NCBI GenBank assembly: GCA_012274445.1
Contig: JAAROD010000004.1
Location: 2,790,001 to 2,854,000, forward strand
Length of the DNA: 64,000 nt
Source of the DNA: Sclerotiophoma versabilis
Lineage: Eukaryota; Ascomycota; Dothideomycetes; Pleosporales; Didymellaceae
Direction of reading: 5' to 3'
Below the pieces are notes generated by a model. The model was not told the origin of the DNA and ran no database searches. It saw nothing but the letters and a program-made list of their open reading frames with translations. Both the position numbers and the translations under genes were made by a program. This document shows positions 11,726-23,740 of this stretch, piece after piece (within the stretch, counting starts at the first letter, position 1; each line of letters opens with the position of its first letter).

Positions 11726-13829
11726 ATGGCAGCTGCAGTAGCAAGGGCGCTGCCTATGCCAACTCGCACTTCAACATCCCCAACGCACATCTCGCTCAAC
11801 ACTTCGTCCCGCGGCACTCCCGCTGCAATTCCCAACAAGCATCTGCCAGTGTGCTCGCCAGGTGGCATTCCGGTGACACCACCGGCATCTCCACCGCGAG
11901 ACGACGCCTGTATCGAAACATCCTCAATCACATATCCACCGGAGAAGTACTGCACGGAGTTCTGCAATGACCCGCCGGTATACACAATCACTGCAGATCG
12001 AATGGCAGAGGCCGTGGAGTATATGGCAACGCAACCTTTGCCCAGCCCGGAGCTGGTATTTCCATGGCTGCATGGTCTGCATGCTGAGAACCAGATCCAA
12101 CTGGCTTTCTTTGCCTCACGCCGCAAAGCCTCTCGAAAGATTCCTAATTGCCTCCGGAGCCTGACTATCGTAAAGACTGGAGGGGATCTGACCGCATCAA
12201 AGCTGAAGGGTGCCATCGCGGCGGATGAGATCCTCTGCTCGGATTCAGACAATTCGCCTACCTTTATAGAGTGCGACCCCAGGGACGGTTTTTCCGTACG
12301 TAACTTCCAAATCCAGGCATGCAAGTTGGCCATGGTTTCCGACATTATCGTCTATGGCGACCAGAAGACCCACCCAAATGACACCATTGCTCTTGCCAAG
12401 ATCATATCACAGGCTCAACGGCAGTTTGAAGTGCGCAATGACTTCCCCACTGGCTTGTTCAATACATTCATGCTTTCAGACTCCTTCGGAACTGTGCAAG
12501 AGAAGTATCCAGAGCTTATCGCCATTGACCCTACTGGCCGTGTGACCGGTAACGTCGTGGATTTCTTCTATTGGGAGCGATATGAGATGTGCGATATGTC
12601 AAAGGCATCTGAGATCAGCAGCAACGTGTTCCTGGGACCTACACCTGACCCTGCGCTTCATCCGGACTGTATGGGTGAGGATGCTTTCGATGTGCTTATT
12701 GAAGCAACAGACCTTGCACAAGTACCAGAACCACGGTCATTGCGAGCTCTGCGCATGTCTATGGAGAAAGTGACACGTAAGTCTGCACTGCACATGGAGT
12801 TCCCATCTTCTGGTAGCATCATGCCGCCTTCCTGGTCTCATACAGAGGTCGATGGCTTAATGGAGACTTGTCGGTGGATGTACGAACTCGCCAATCCACA
12901 AGAAGTCCGCCGATCGAAGCGCCGACGAAGTGACGACGACGAAGCCATTGAGTTAGACGATATTGCTGTACCACGTAAATTTCTCATCCATTGCACAGAC
13001 GGCTACACAGAGACCACTCTGCTCGCACTAGCGTACTTCATGTACGCGGAAGGCCTTCCGGTTCACGACGCTTGGCTCCAGCTGCACCGGGAGAAAGGCC
13101 GCAACTTCTTTGCTTATCCATCCGACGTCGCACTCCTTACCGCAATCCAGCCACGCATCCTGCAAGAGTCTCCCAAGTTCAACAAGAGTGTGTTTAATAT
13201 TACCGAGCCACAGTGGCTGTCCAAGATTGACGGTAGTCTGCCTAGCAGGATCCTGCCATACATGTACCTAGGCAATCTAGGTCATGCGAACAATCCGGAG
13301 TTGCTCAGAGAACTGGGTATTACGAGAATCTTGAGTGTCGGTGAAGCACTCTCTTGGCCTGAAGATGTCAGGAAACAGCTCCAATGGCCTGAGGACAATC
13401 TTTTAATGATTGATAATGTCCAAGACAATGGTGTCGATCCACTGTGGAGCGAATTTGGGCGGTGTCTCAACTTCATCGAAGCCGGTAAGGCCGCCGGCGA
13501 AGCTACACTTGTCCACTGTCGTGTGGGCGTGTCTCGGTCTGCGACAATATGCATTGCAGAAGTCATGAATGAGATGGGCCTGTCTTTCCCTCGTGCCTAG
13601 TAAGTGTGGCCATACAAATACCTTTTGACATCCACTAATGATTTCCAGCTGCTTTGTCAGAGCACGACGTCTGAATGTGATCATACAACCACATCTTCGA
13701 TTCACCTACGAACTTCTGAAATGGGAAGAGTACCAGCGTCAGAGACGCAACGAGCCCCTTCGACGCGAACTTGAGTGGGCTACTGTTGCACGGGAGATTG
13801 CGTTGATGAATAAGCCCTACTCGCGATGA
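11726..13829 (+). CDS. PPS1: Dual-specificity protein phosphatase Pps1-like
   Basis: Predicted 684-residue protein with two phosphatase-like modules, as in yeast Pps1, a dual-specificity phosphatase linked to S-phase/cell-cycle control. Exons 11726-13599 and 13649-13829; the 49-bp intron (13600-13648) has donor GTAAGT and acceptor CAG, phase 2. The C-terminal domain carries the active loop HCRVGVSRSAT, with catalytic Cys about residue 598, followed by AYCFVRARR across the splice junction, where AYxxVRxRR is typical of DSPs. An earlier copy, HCTDGYTE (Cys about 423), has lost the arginine of the CX5R loop and should be inactive; this degenerate first module is characteristic of Pps1 proteins. 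A basic stretch (KRRRSDDDE, about residue 400) may be a nuclear signal. The 110 N-terminal residues are Ser/Thr/Pro-rich. Confidence 0.87.
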
Positions 13830-14533
13830 CCTTACGATTAATATTCCACATGACTTACGACCGAATAGTGTACGATCACTAAACCTGCAAAACCTACTGG
13901 AATGGGTTCTATGCGCTTCGTTACTATATGGAGCAATTTGCGGCGTTTGGCGGCTTCTGCACATCTGTTCTCTTTACGAAGGCGCTGGGATGTTTGCAAT
14001 AGTTTTCTTCTGGTGTTACCGAACGAATTCCAAGACTACAGCCACACGGCTCAGTTGGCTCATCTGGATGTCTGCCATTTTGTTCCATCTTCCGGATGTC
14101 GATGGGATATTGTGTGGATTCATGAGCGTCATCTATGCGTGTAATATGTTAGTAAATGGGCATTGGGTCGAGAAACATGACATGGCGTTTCTGGGATTCA
14201 TGGCAGGCGTATGCAATCTGCCAATCTAGGTGCAGCTTCTAAAATGCTGCGAATAACTTCAACCTCAATATCTAGTTGATGTTCCTAAGTCACATGTCTC
14301 TAATGCCGTCGTACTCTATCCTCCGCGCGGCGACCGTTTGGTGATGCGTGACGTCAGCCTTCGCGAAACATTGACAAACAGTGACGAGAGTGCCTTTCCT
14401 TGGCGCTCTACGAACGTCAACATAGACAATGAACGCGAAGAACATCTTCTAACCGATAGAAATCATCGTTTTCACATCGCCACGTCCAATCGAGCACCTA
14501 CTACCAGTTCAGACCAGTCCACGTCTCATCAAG
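13830..14533. other. Intergenic region
   Basis: A 704-bp gap. A short hydrophobic ORF at 13990-14229 has no flanking gene signals and no recognised family, so I do not call it. The 3' part presumably contains the promoter of the 14534 gene. Confidence 0.45.
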
Positions 14534-15119
14534 ATGCCGCAACATCATCTAGCGACCGGTACAGTCTCGTACCCAGACGCAAAATCCAACTATCCAGCCT
14601 TTCCACAGGTCGGCTTCGGTAAAGCCATAGCCATTGGCATCGGCGCTGGTGCAATCGGAGCACTGTTGTAAGTCCACTTCTCGCCCACCACTGCCATACA
14701 TACCAATAGCCCCTAGCATGACTGGCTCCAATTGGCTCGAAATGCTCATCACCAAGCGTCCGCCCTCGTACGTTCCTGCACGTACAATAGGCAACCATCT
14801 CGGCGTGACCCCTTCTTACTACTCCAAACACGTGGATCTGCTAAACAACGCGCACCACTACGGCATGGGTATGCTGGCCGGTCCTGTGCGTGCCATCATG
14901 AGCTACTACGGCGTCATTGGCCCGTTTGCAGCATTTGTGCACACGGGTGTTAGGATCATGATGGATCAGGTCATGGAGACGAGTGTAGGTGTGAGTGCGT
15001 TGCCGTGGACGTGGCCGATTAACGAGCAGGTGATCGATGTGCTGCATAAGGGGGTGTATGCGCTGGTAACGGGGTATATTTGTGACAAGCTGGTAAGGGG
15101 AGTTGACTGGTTCAACTGA
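14534..15119 (+). CDS. Conserved fungal protein of unknown function, probable membrane protein
   Basis: Predicted 178 residues from two exons, 14534-14667 and 14717-15119. The 49-bp intron (14668-14716) has donor GTAAGT and acceptor TAG, phase 2. The N-terminal segment (GKAIAIGIGAGAIGALF, about residues 29-45) is a glycine/alanine-rich hydrophobic helix, likely membrane-inserting. A second hydrophobic block (GMLAGPVRAIMSYYGVIGPF) lies mid-protein. Motifs such as PWTWPINEQVIDVLHKGVYA look conserved, and I have an impression of a widespread ascomycete family, but I cannot assign a function. Continuous coding sense on both sides of a canonical intron supports it as a real gene. Confidence 0.72.
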
Positions 15120-15264
15120 AGTATTTGCATGTCGCTATGCGAGGGATGCGGTTGTTCCGGAGTGTGTGGTGCTCAGCACTAGCTGTACGAGGCATACAGA
15201 CTATCAGAAGATAGCGTTTCTCTTTTCTTCCAACTATCATCTCGACAAGACCCCAGAGAGCACG

Positions 15265-15298
<34 letters not shown>

Positions 15299-15879
15299 AT
15301 TGTCTTTGTTCTTTCTATGGTTCCCACGCACCTCCTCGCATGAAGCACACAAAGACAAGTGCAGAAAGACCCGAAAGCTTGCCCCAGCACACGCTCCCTC
15401 CACTTCGGCACATGTTCTGTCCGCACAAAGGCAACTCTCAACAGAGGGGACCATGCACATAGGTACCGTCGTTAGGTTCGCCTTCCACCACCGATTGTGT
15501 GGTCTAGATCAACGAGGGAGGGAAAAGCAAGTCGAGCAAGTAAAGCACACTCGGCGAGATCTGGAACATCACTTATTGAGGGCTTAATAGAAATTCGGCT
15601 AATGCTGTGAGCCTGCAGCTCTGATCTTCTGGTTGGGAGTAAGGCTGGAAACAGTGGAACAGGGACTAGAGAACTAAGCGGTGTGATTGCAAGACTGGAG
15701 ACGGTTACGGTGGGCGAGCGAGATGGCGATGAATGAAGAGCATTCTATGGTGAATGGAAGGAAAGAGTCGAGGGGAACGATTGAGATGGACGACACGAAG
15801 CTACGCGACGCAACTACAAACAAAAAGCCGCCCACCCCGCCCAAGTCCACAGACAAAGATGAAGCACCTGCGCTCCTCA
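15120..15879. other. Convergent intergenic spacer with T30 tract
   Basis: Lies between the 3' ends of the 14534 gene (+) and the Git3-like gene (-). It holds a 30-nt homopolymer (see separate entry). No coding sequence is supported. Confidence 0.5.
15267..15296. repeat. Homopolymer (T)30 on + strand
   Basis: Thirty uninterrupted T residues about 150 bp past the stop codon of the 14534 gene. It could be a slippage-prone microsatellite, or on the - strand the A-tail of an old retroposed copy. No flanking retroposon body or target duplication was recognised. Confidence 0.9.
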
Positions 15880-17944
15880 TCATTTGCTGTGGTTATAATC
15901 TTTCTTTGCAGTATCGTCCTCCAGCCCATTGTCGTCATACACCTGCCCCTCCTTCCCGTCGCCGACATTTAACCCGCCATGTTCCCTGTACTCACCATCA
16001 CCCTCATCCCCTTGACTCCTCCTTGGACGCTCACAATCATCGACCCTCTTTAACCTCTCCTCGCGCTCGAGATCCAACCTCTGACGCGCCTGCTCCGCAG
16101 CAGTCCTTGCAAAATCCCCACTCCCACCGGTGCGGTGACTCTGGCTAGTCCGGGTCTGGTTTCCCTCAGCATCGACTTCAACATCGCCCACTGCCTTCCG
16201 TGGAATGACGAAACTACCCCAGAAAGTACCGTCTGATTTGTCGATGCCGCGCCATGGCTTCTCGCGCAGAGAAAAGATGAGCGCGTCGAAGAAGCCCATT
16301 AGCGCTATGCATATGCCACTCCCGGCGCGCAGGAATTCCACGGGGTTCAAAGCGTATCTGTCCCAGTAGTTCATGCAGTGCATGGCAAAGGGGATGAGCC
16401 ACATGAGCGTGTAGACGAGCGGGTAGATGAACATTAGCCGGAGCTGGCGGTAGACGCGTTGGCGCTGCTTATTAAGGCGGATTTGCGCGGAGGACGGGGG
16501 TGAAGGTGTGCGGATCGAGGAGGATGAGGGTGTGACTGCAGGCTCAAAATCGTTGTTATTATCATGACTATTGCTGTGGTTGTCGTCTTCGCGTCTGGTA
16601 CTTGAGCATGGCGCTCTGTCAAGAGAGATAGGAGCTGTGATGCTTTGACCGGAAGGAATAGGGAGGAGGATTGGTCGAGTGGTATCTGGGCCAGAGCGAG
16701 TAATATCGAGGGTGTTTCCCGGAAAGTTATCGGATAGATTTCCACTTTCGAAGGAGACACGTCGGGCTACATCCTTGGACGAAAGGTGAAGAGAGGGTAT
16801 GGAAGATGCCTGGCGCTGGGATGTAAAGATGTCGTGTCCAATCGAAGACGTTCGGCGGTGGGACTGCTGACTAGACTGCATGTTTGTGAGTTCGAATGTG
16901 ATATCTCCCACCTTCAGTTCATTTTGTGTATCCTCTTGAGAGCCGTCAGATGTCTTGAGGCTTTGGAAGCTTGTGTCGACATTTGAGTACGCGCGGAACT
17001 CGAAACCCACATGAATGTAAATTGCTATAGCGAGCCCGATGATAATAAGAATGATGAGGTAGCGCGGGACCCAGGTAAATGCCAAGCGATACCAAAATGG
17101 ACGGATCGGAAGTGTGCAGAACGCACCTAGGGATACATAAGCGTGGAGCGGATTGATGAAGGCCAGCCCAGCCATTAGGATTGGGAGGACGATGGCTCCG
17201 CCATAGACATATCGACGGCAGGGGTAAAGTCCATCCGAGCTAACCAGGGTTGATGGGTAGAAGACCTGTGTTGCGCTGTGTAGAGCTATCACCAAGACAG
17301 CATAATCTAGGTCTAATGTCAGATGATGTGTTTAGTCGAAGATGTCACTGACCACTTGTTTGCGTTCCGTACTGTACCAGAAATCCGCTAACTTGACACA
17401 AAGTGCTTTCTGTTTTGACTGTTCCGCGTGCCAGCGATATAATGGCAAACACAAGCAGCCATACTCCGCGCACAAGGTCACCATATACCAGGATCATGAT
17501 CAATCTGTATAATTTTAGTGGCTACCTCAAAATCTATCAGAGTACTCACCTGTGACGAAAACGCTTGCCCATACGACAGAACCAGTACATGCAAAGGATG
17601 GAAGCTAGCAGACTGAGAGTGCTGCAAAAAAGTGCTGCCGCCCCAAGCCCATACTCCTTAGCCTTGTTTTCATCCGTCATTAATACCGGGTTGAAAGTGA
17701 TTGAAGAGACCCGAGGGGCAATGGCGAGGAGCACCAAAGTATATGAACGTGGGAGGAGGCTCATGAAGGCAGGAACGCGGCGCGAAATAACAAGTCTATA
17801 CGAATAATTACTGCTAGCTTCATTCATGGTAACGGATTTGTAGCTTCTCCAAGGGGAGCTAGTTTCGGTTGTATTACAGAGATATGAAGGGTTCCCAGTG
17901 AAGCGGAGAAGTGGAAGAAAAGAGAACAGCGACGACCATGACAT
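15880..17944 (-). CDS. Git3/Gpr1-like G-protein-coupled receptor
   Basis: Seven-helix receptor of the Git3/Gpr1 family, which senses glucose or other nutrients upstream of G-alpha and cAMP-PKA in fungi. Exons 17944-17550, 17504-17353 and 17312-15880; introns of 45 bp (GTGAGT/CAG) and 40 bp (GTCAGT/TAG); 659 residues. The first helix is about residues 99-121 (LGAAALFCSTLSLLAS...). Helices 2-5 follow in exons 2 and 3, with a marker segment YAVLVIALHSATQVF. A Ser-rich third cytoplasmic loop of about 185 residues spans about 289-473. Helices 6 and 7 (LRLMFIYPLVYTLMWLIPF; ICIALMGFFDALIFSLREKPW) match the Git3 C-terminal domain. The tail is acidic and charged. The start is uncertain: ATGs at residues 40 and 61 could also be used, and no clear signal peptide is seen. 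Its ligand cannot be inferred. Confidence 0.85.
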
Positions 17945-18412
17945 GCATCGTTATTGTCAACAGCACAAACCGAAAGCGTGTGAGACTAGCGACATCAATC
18001 TGCTTTGGGATGTTAGATAGCCCGGCCTACATACCTCACTGAAACACGATTCCCCATTTTCCTAGTGATGCTTTTGTCCAGGAAGTGCTCGGTCTCCACT
18101 TGCCTTCGAGACCTGCGACTTCACGCCATATACATTACGAGCTGGTGGGCCGTTGCTCCTGGAGTCGCGAGCTGTCTCGTTTCCTGCTGCGTCATAGGCC
18201 GTACGCGAATCGGGTTCGCGTCTCGTGCCTATCTCTAACGCATCAACGATGCGACATACAAAGGCTGATTGTAGTAGCTCGTACATGGTAATAGTGTCGA
18301 GAGGATGGATTGGTTGGTTGAATTGTTCACGTGCTTGCTGAAGTAGATGTCCAGATGGAGATCAGCGTACCTTTTCGATGTACCTATCGCGAAGCATCTG
18401 ATTTGTGAGTAT
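17945..18412. promoter_or_regulatory. Region upstream of the Git3-like gene
   Basis: The 468 bp between the start of the receptor gene and the 3' end of the UCH gene, both on the - strand. It should include the receptor promoter and the UCH terminator. No ORF with family features. Confidence 0.4.
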
Positions 18413-19271
18413 CTAGTCCAGCGACTCGGCGAGTGTGATGAGACTGAAGCGAAGATCGCCGCCTCCCGCTTCTGATTCGCGCTTGAGGAAGCTGCGTACG
18501 CCTAGGTCGAGGGCCTTCTCGCTGAGCACATCTTCGTCCGCCGAGAGCTTGCCACGGTTGAGGGGACCTTTCCTTCGACCGTCCAACTCCCACAGATGGT
18601 TGTCTCCTGACTTGACAAAGCAGACATAGTGAAGATCGACATTGTCTTCAGCGGATGGAGCACCAGTATCGCCGGCACCAGCGGCGCTTTGGTGGGCGCT
18701 CTCCAGGGCTTCCGACTCGTAAAGCAGGTCGGCTCGTTCGGCCGGTTTCAGCGGGATGGCGTCTTGAATGAGCTTTGCCAAGTCGGAGTTCGGCTCTGTA
18801 TGTCTGTCAATTGAAGTGAGGTATGGCAGGGAGCTGAGGGGATCCACTGACGGATGCTGGCTCGCGCTGTTCCGTTGGACACGCCGTGGAGAAGGCCAAT
18901 CAAGCCACAGGCGTTGCCAATTGTCTGCTTGTACCAAACCACGTCTTCGTCGGCACCGTGTCCATCGTACTCGGGCCTGTCTTTGTCCTCCTCGCGACGG
19001 AACTTCTCGTATGTCTCGCTCACGGGAAAGACAAGAAGGAGGGCATGAGCAGGTCGGGGCACGAAAGCGAGCAGGTCGGGCTCGTCGATGCTGAAGACGT
19101 CATGGAATGCGAGCTTCTCCGAGAGGCCAAGCTTGTGGACGAGCGAGGACATGACCTCGGGGTTGTTCTCTGCGAGACATGTTAGCAGTGGTGCGTTCGT
19201 TCGCAAGGCTGTGTCTTACCCAGAGGAATGAACCTCTTTTTGCCTGCCGGGACGTCTGGGCTGTCAGTCAT
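18413..19271 (-). CDS. Ubiquitin carboxyl-terminal hydrolase, UCH (peptidase C12) family
   Basis: Cysteine protease releasing ubiquitin from small C-terminal adducts (Yuh1/UCHL type), 250 residues. Exons 19271-19220, 19169-18852 and 18795-18413; introns 50 bp (GTAAGA/CAG) and 56 bp (GTCAGT/CAG). The family opening, PLENNPEVM, is created exactly by the first splice. Catalytic features: oxyanion Gln and nucleophile Cys in QTIGNACGLIG, His in DLHYVCFV, Asp in LWELDGRRKGP. The insert ESAHQSAAGAGDTG between the Cys and His blocks is the active-site crossover loop. The ATG at 19271 is chosen because MTDSPDVP leads directly into the conserved start. However, the same frame runs open upstream through a 678-bp hexanucleotide array that ends 7 nt before this ATG. 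A Thr-Ala-rich N-terminal extension is therefore formally possible; a 5' leader role is likelier. Confidence 0.9.
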
Positions 19272-19278
19272 GGTGACG

Positions 19279-19956
<678 letters not shown>

Positions 19957-20696
19957 GTAGTAGTTTCACGTGGTTGTTGGTCAGGGCAACAGGGGAAAGA
20001 GGGCTCGGTGGGGGTGAATGGTGGGGGAAGCTCGAGGTTTATGTGTTGTGTACGTGGGGCAATCGAAGGCAGCAAACAGCCTGCGTCATGTATGCTCTGG
20101 CTGAACTAGCAGGCAGTGCAGGCAGCAATTGCACATTGGGTATTGTGTATTGAGTATTCTGGAAGGACCCAAGCCCGTCTCTGCTCTTCCTCCCAGCGGT
20201 CTGCCTCCGCAAGGAAGCGACGTTGGCCGTGCACAAGCTCGACTGGCTTTGACTGCGAAGCTGGGCCTTGAGGACAGCAACGACGCGTCCATGGCCGGAC
20301 GGAGGCATTGGACACAGCAGCAATAGAGGGACCGGAGAATGCATCAAGAGCACGGGGAACAGTGCTCGACGCGTCCGCCAACCGCGATGGCCTGTGCTGA
20401 TGTTGGTCGGCCGTTCGCTCATCGCCGCCCTCGTGCCCCGCGCCGACCGCAGTGGACCCACGAATTTTGGGTTGACTCAGCTCGTGATGCACTCGCATTC
20501 ACCCCCAGCTCTGCCACTTTTGCGCACACGACCTGGCCAATCTTCGCGCCGACTACTCCGCATACGCCCTGCACCACCCCCGACTGCAGCTCGACCCCCC
20601 TTTCGAAGCACACGAACCGCTGCATCCCTCGCAGCACCCACCTTCTTTACCCCGCGCACTCCCATCGCCGTCAACTTTTTCCAACGCACCTTCGCA
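19957..20696 (+). promoter_or_regulatory. Promoter/5' leader of the Arc1-like gene with in-frame upstream coding potential
   Basis: Lies between the repeat array and the predicted Arc1 start. The Arc1 frame remains open back to 20268. From the ATG at 20487 it encodes 70 residues rich in Arg, Ser, Ala and Pro with no Asp or Glu, resembling a mitochondrial targeting peptide. It is listed as leader here because the family's domain begins at 20697. Confidence 0.4.
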
Positions 20697-22132
20697 ATGT
20701 CCAGCTCCACCCTCGACGAGAGCTTGGTCACCTACCTCAAGACCCACGCCCCGAACAACGCGGCCGAAGAGACAGACGCCGTCAAGGCCTCGCAGGCCCT
20801 CTTCCCCGAGGCCAACTATACCGACGCCGAGAAGCAGGAGATCAGCCAATGGCTCTCCTCGGCCTCCCACATTGCCTCGTCCTCTGATGATGCTGCAAAG
20901 TCGGCCGAGCGTCTGTCGTCGCTGAACACACACCTCGCCAGCCGGACCACCGTCCTCGGCGCAAAGCCCTCCGTCGCAGACATCGCCCTCTACCAGAAGC
21001 TAGCACCCGTCGTCTCGCAGTGGAGCCCAGAGCAGAGGACTGGCGAGCAGGGCTACCACCACATCGTCCGCCATGTCGACTTTGTCCAGAACTCGCCCGT
21101 CTTCGGCCTGAAGCTTGACGACAAGGTCAATGTCGACCTGGACAGCGTCATCTTCAAGATCAAGCCCGTCGACGCAAAGGCCGAGAAGGAGCGCAAGAAG
21201 AAAGAGAAGGAGGCTGCTGCTGCCGCCGCTGCTGGCAACGGAGCCACTCCCACAACCCTGACTGGCGAGCAGGGCGCAGAGGGCAAGAAGGCCAAGAAGG
21301 AGAAGGTCAAGGACCTCGCACAAGCAGCTGGCAATGCCGTTGCAGGCACAGTGGCTGGCAACCCTACAAACCCTACAGAAGCCAAGAAGGGCGCACCTGA
21401 GGGCGCACCAACCCAGAAGAAAGAGAAGAAGAAGAAAGAGCCCAAGCCCCAGAAGGCGTACGTCACAACTACACACGCCAAAGCATGAACAACTACTGAC
21501 TACATGATAGAGCACCAGTAGAGAAACCCCTCTCCCCAGCCCTCATAGATCTGCGCGTTGGCCACATCCTGAAAGCCGAAACGCACCCGAACGCCGACTC
21601 TCTGTACGTATCCACCATCGCGTGCGGCGACGCGCCCGGCACAGAAAACACCTCCGAGTACGAGGGTCAGGTCGTGCGCACCGTCTGCTCCGGCTTGAAC
21701 GGCCTGATCCCGCTCGCTGAGATGCAGAACCGCAAGATCGTCGCCGTCTGCAACCTCAAGCCCGTCACCATGCGCGGCGTCAAGAGCTGCGCCATGGTGC
21801 TGGCCGCCAGCCCGCGCGTCAAAGAGGGCGAGGACAGCCACAAGGGCCCCGTCGAGCTGGTCAACCCGCCCGCAGACAGCAAGGCAGGCGACAGAGTTTT
21901 CTTCGAAGGCTGGGAGGGCGAGCCTGAGGGCGTTCTCAACCCTAAGAAGAAGGTCTGGGAGACTATCCAGCCAGGCTTCACTACCACCGACGGCCTCGAG
22001 GTCGGGTTCAATGTTGAGGAGGTCCCGCAGTTGAGCGGCGAGGGGCCGGAGAAGAAGACGGGTGTTGCGAAGCTTAAGACCGCTGCGGGATTGTGCAGTG
22101 TTCCGTCGCTTAAGGACGCTGTTGTGAGGTAG
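20697..22132 (+). CDS. ARC1: Arc1/EMAPII-type tRNA-binding aminoacylation cofactor
   Basis: Cofactor that in yeast tethers methionyl- and glutamyl-tRNA synthetases and delivers tRNA. Exons 20697-21457 and 21511-22132; the 53-bp intron has donor GTACGT, a CTGAC branch site and acceptor TAG, phase 2; 460 residues. The N-terminal 150 residues are a GST-C-like helical domain (MSSSTLDESLVTYLK...). The middle is a Lys/Ala-rich linker with several KKEK runs, a nucleic-acid-binding segment in Arc1. The C-terminal 200 residues are the OB-fold EMAPII tRNA-binding domain, starting LIDLRVGHILKAETHPNADSL and including AVCNLKPVTMRGVKS. An in-frame ATG at 20487 would add a presequence-like 70 residues (see findings). 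It is convergent with the epimerase gene. Confidence 0.9.
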
Positions 22133-22499
22133 AAATCAGCTGGATCGTTGGCCTGAGCGCCAATAGAGTGTAGATTGTAGACGCAAAACCGGGCCGCTGC
22201 GCTGTGAGACAGACGCTTCCGCCTTGCAGAACTGAATCAAGCTTGAAGACATCCATCGTCAGATGTCTGTCAAGAGCTTCCCCATGCGCCAGGACCCAGA
22301 GCCGTAAGCCCCAGCCTTGGTGACAACAACACAACAAAGACCTCGACATGGTGGTGTTCAAAGCTTTTAAAATGCCTACATAATATGGTGAACCAGCGCC
22401 CTGCGATGACAACGATGTAGTGATCAACAATTTCCGCTTGCAACGCTTCAACCTCATGTCTCAGATCCTCTGCTCAACAATCCAAATCCAGCAATCCCT
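22133..22499. other. Convergent intergenic spacer
   Basis: The 367 bp between the Arc1-like and epimerase 3' ends. Terminators are expected here; no gene or repeat seen. Confidence 0.5.
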
Positions 22500-23740
22500 C
22501 TACGCCTTCTTCTTCAGCGCCTCCACAAACTCCTTCGGGGGCGCCTGGTCGTACCCCTCAGGGTTGTTCTCAGTCCACTTCCACAGATCCGCACACGCGT
22601 CCTCGAGCGTAAACTCGGTTGTCCAGCCTAACTCCTTGTTTGCCAGCGTTGCATTGGCCGTCAGGTCCAAGACATCACCCTGTCTCCTGCCCTGGACCTC
22701 GTACTTGAGATCGCGCCCGACAACCTTGCTGAACGCATTGATCATCTCAAACACAGTCGAGCCCTTGCCCGTGCCCAGATTCCACGCCTTGACGCCCGGC
22801 TGGTGCTCGCGCAGGTAGTTCAGCGCCTGCAGGTGGCCGCGCGCCAGGTCGAGGACGTGGATGTAGTCGCGGATAGCGGTGCCGTCCTTGGACGCGTAGT
22901 CATCGCCAAAAACGAGCAGCTTCTCGCGCTTGCCAATTGCGACTTGTGCCAGCAGAGGCAGCAGGTTGTACGGCACGCCGAGCGGGTTCTCGCCCATGAT
23001 GCCGCTGGGGTGCGCGCCGGCGGGGTTGAAGTAGCGCAGCAGCGCAGCGTTCCACTTCTTGCCCTCGTCTTCCTTGCCTGCCTTCTTTGCGTTGTTGCGC
23101 TTGGCTTCTATCTGGTCTGTGATGACGCTCTCGATGGTGGACTTTGTGCGGCCATAGGTGTTGGTTGGGCCAATGGGGCAGTGTTCAGGGATGGGGATCA
23201 TATTCTCGAAGCGTGTGGCGTCGCCATAGACAGTTGCTGACGAGGAGAAGACGATGTTTGTGACGTTGTTCTTCTCCATTGCGGAGAGGAGAGCGATGGA
23301 GCCGCCGACATTGACGCGGTAGTATGTGAGGGGGATCTCGCCAGATTCGCCAACAGCCTGTAGATATGTTTAGTGTATAGAAGTGAGGTTAGGATCTGTC
23401 CGATGCTCACCTTCAGTGCGGCGAAGTGAATGACATTGTCAATATCTGGGTGCTCCTTGAACACCTTGTCGAGCGCAGCCTCATCCTGAATGTCGAGTTG
23501 GTAGAACTCTGGCCTCTTGCCGCAAATGAGCTCAATGCGGTTGATGACCTCCTTGGAGGAGTTGTACAGGTTGTCCACGATGACGACCTTGTAGCCAGCC
23601 TCAAGGAGAGCGAGAGCTGTAAAGGAGCCAATGTAGCCAGTGCCACTGCACGCAGTTAGCAAGATGCCCTGTACTGTGTGATGGAATGTGGGGCAGGAGG
23701 GGTAGCTTTACCCAGTGACAAGAACCGATCCCGAAGCCAT
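22500..23740 (-). CDS. GAL10: UDP-glucose 4-epimerase (GalE/Gal10 epimerase domain)
   Basis: Interconverts UDP-glucose and UDP-galactose with bound NAD in the Leloir pathway. Exons 23740-23712, 23645-23411 and 23357-22500; introns 66 and 53 bp; 373 residues. The NAD-binding GxxGxxG loop (VTGGTGYIGS) is assembled by the first splice. Catalytic Ser/Tyr/Lys are visible in SSSATVYG and TYGRTK. Substrate-binding blocks ALLRYFNPAGAHPSG and IRDYIHVLDLARGH are present. It is a stand-alone epimerase: the aldose-1-epimerase domain fused to Saccharomyces Gal10 is absent, as usual in filamentous fungi. No defect seen. Confidence 0.95.

Noticed and set aside
13990..14229. Short hydrophobic ORF that could be a membrane peptide
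   Set aside because: Downstream of the Pps1 stop with no promoter or neighbour context; hydrophobicity alone is weak support.
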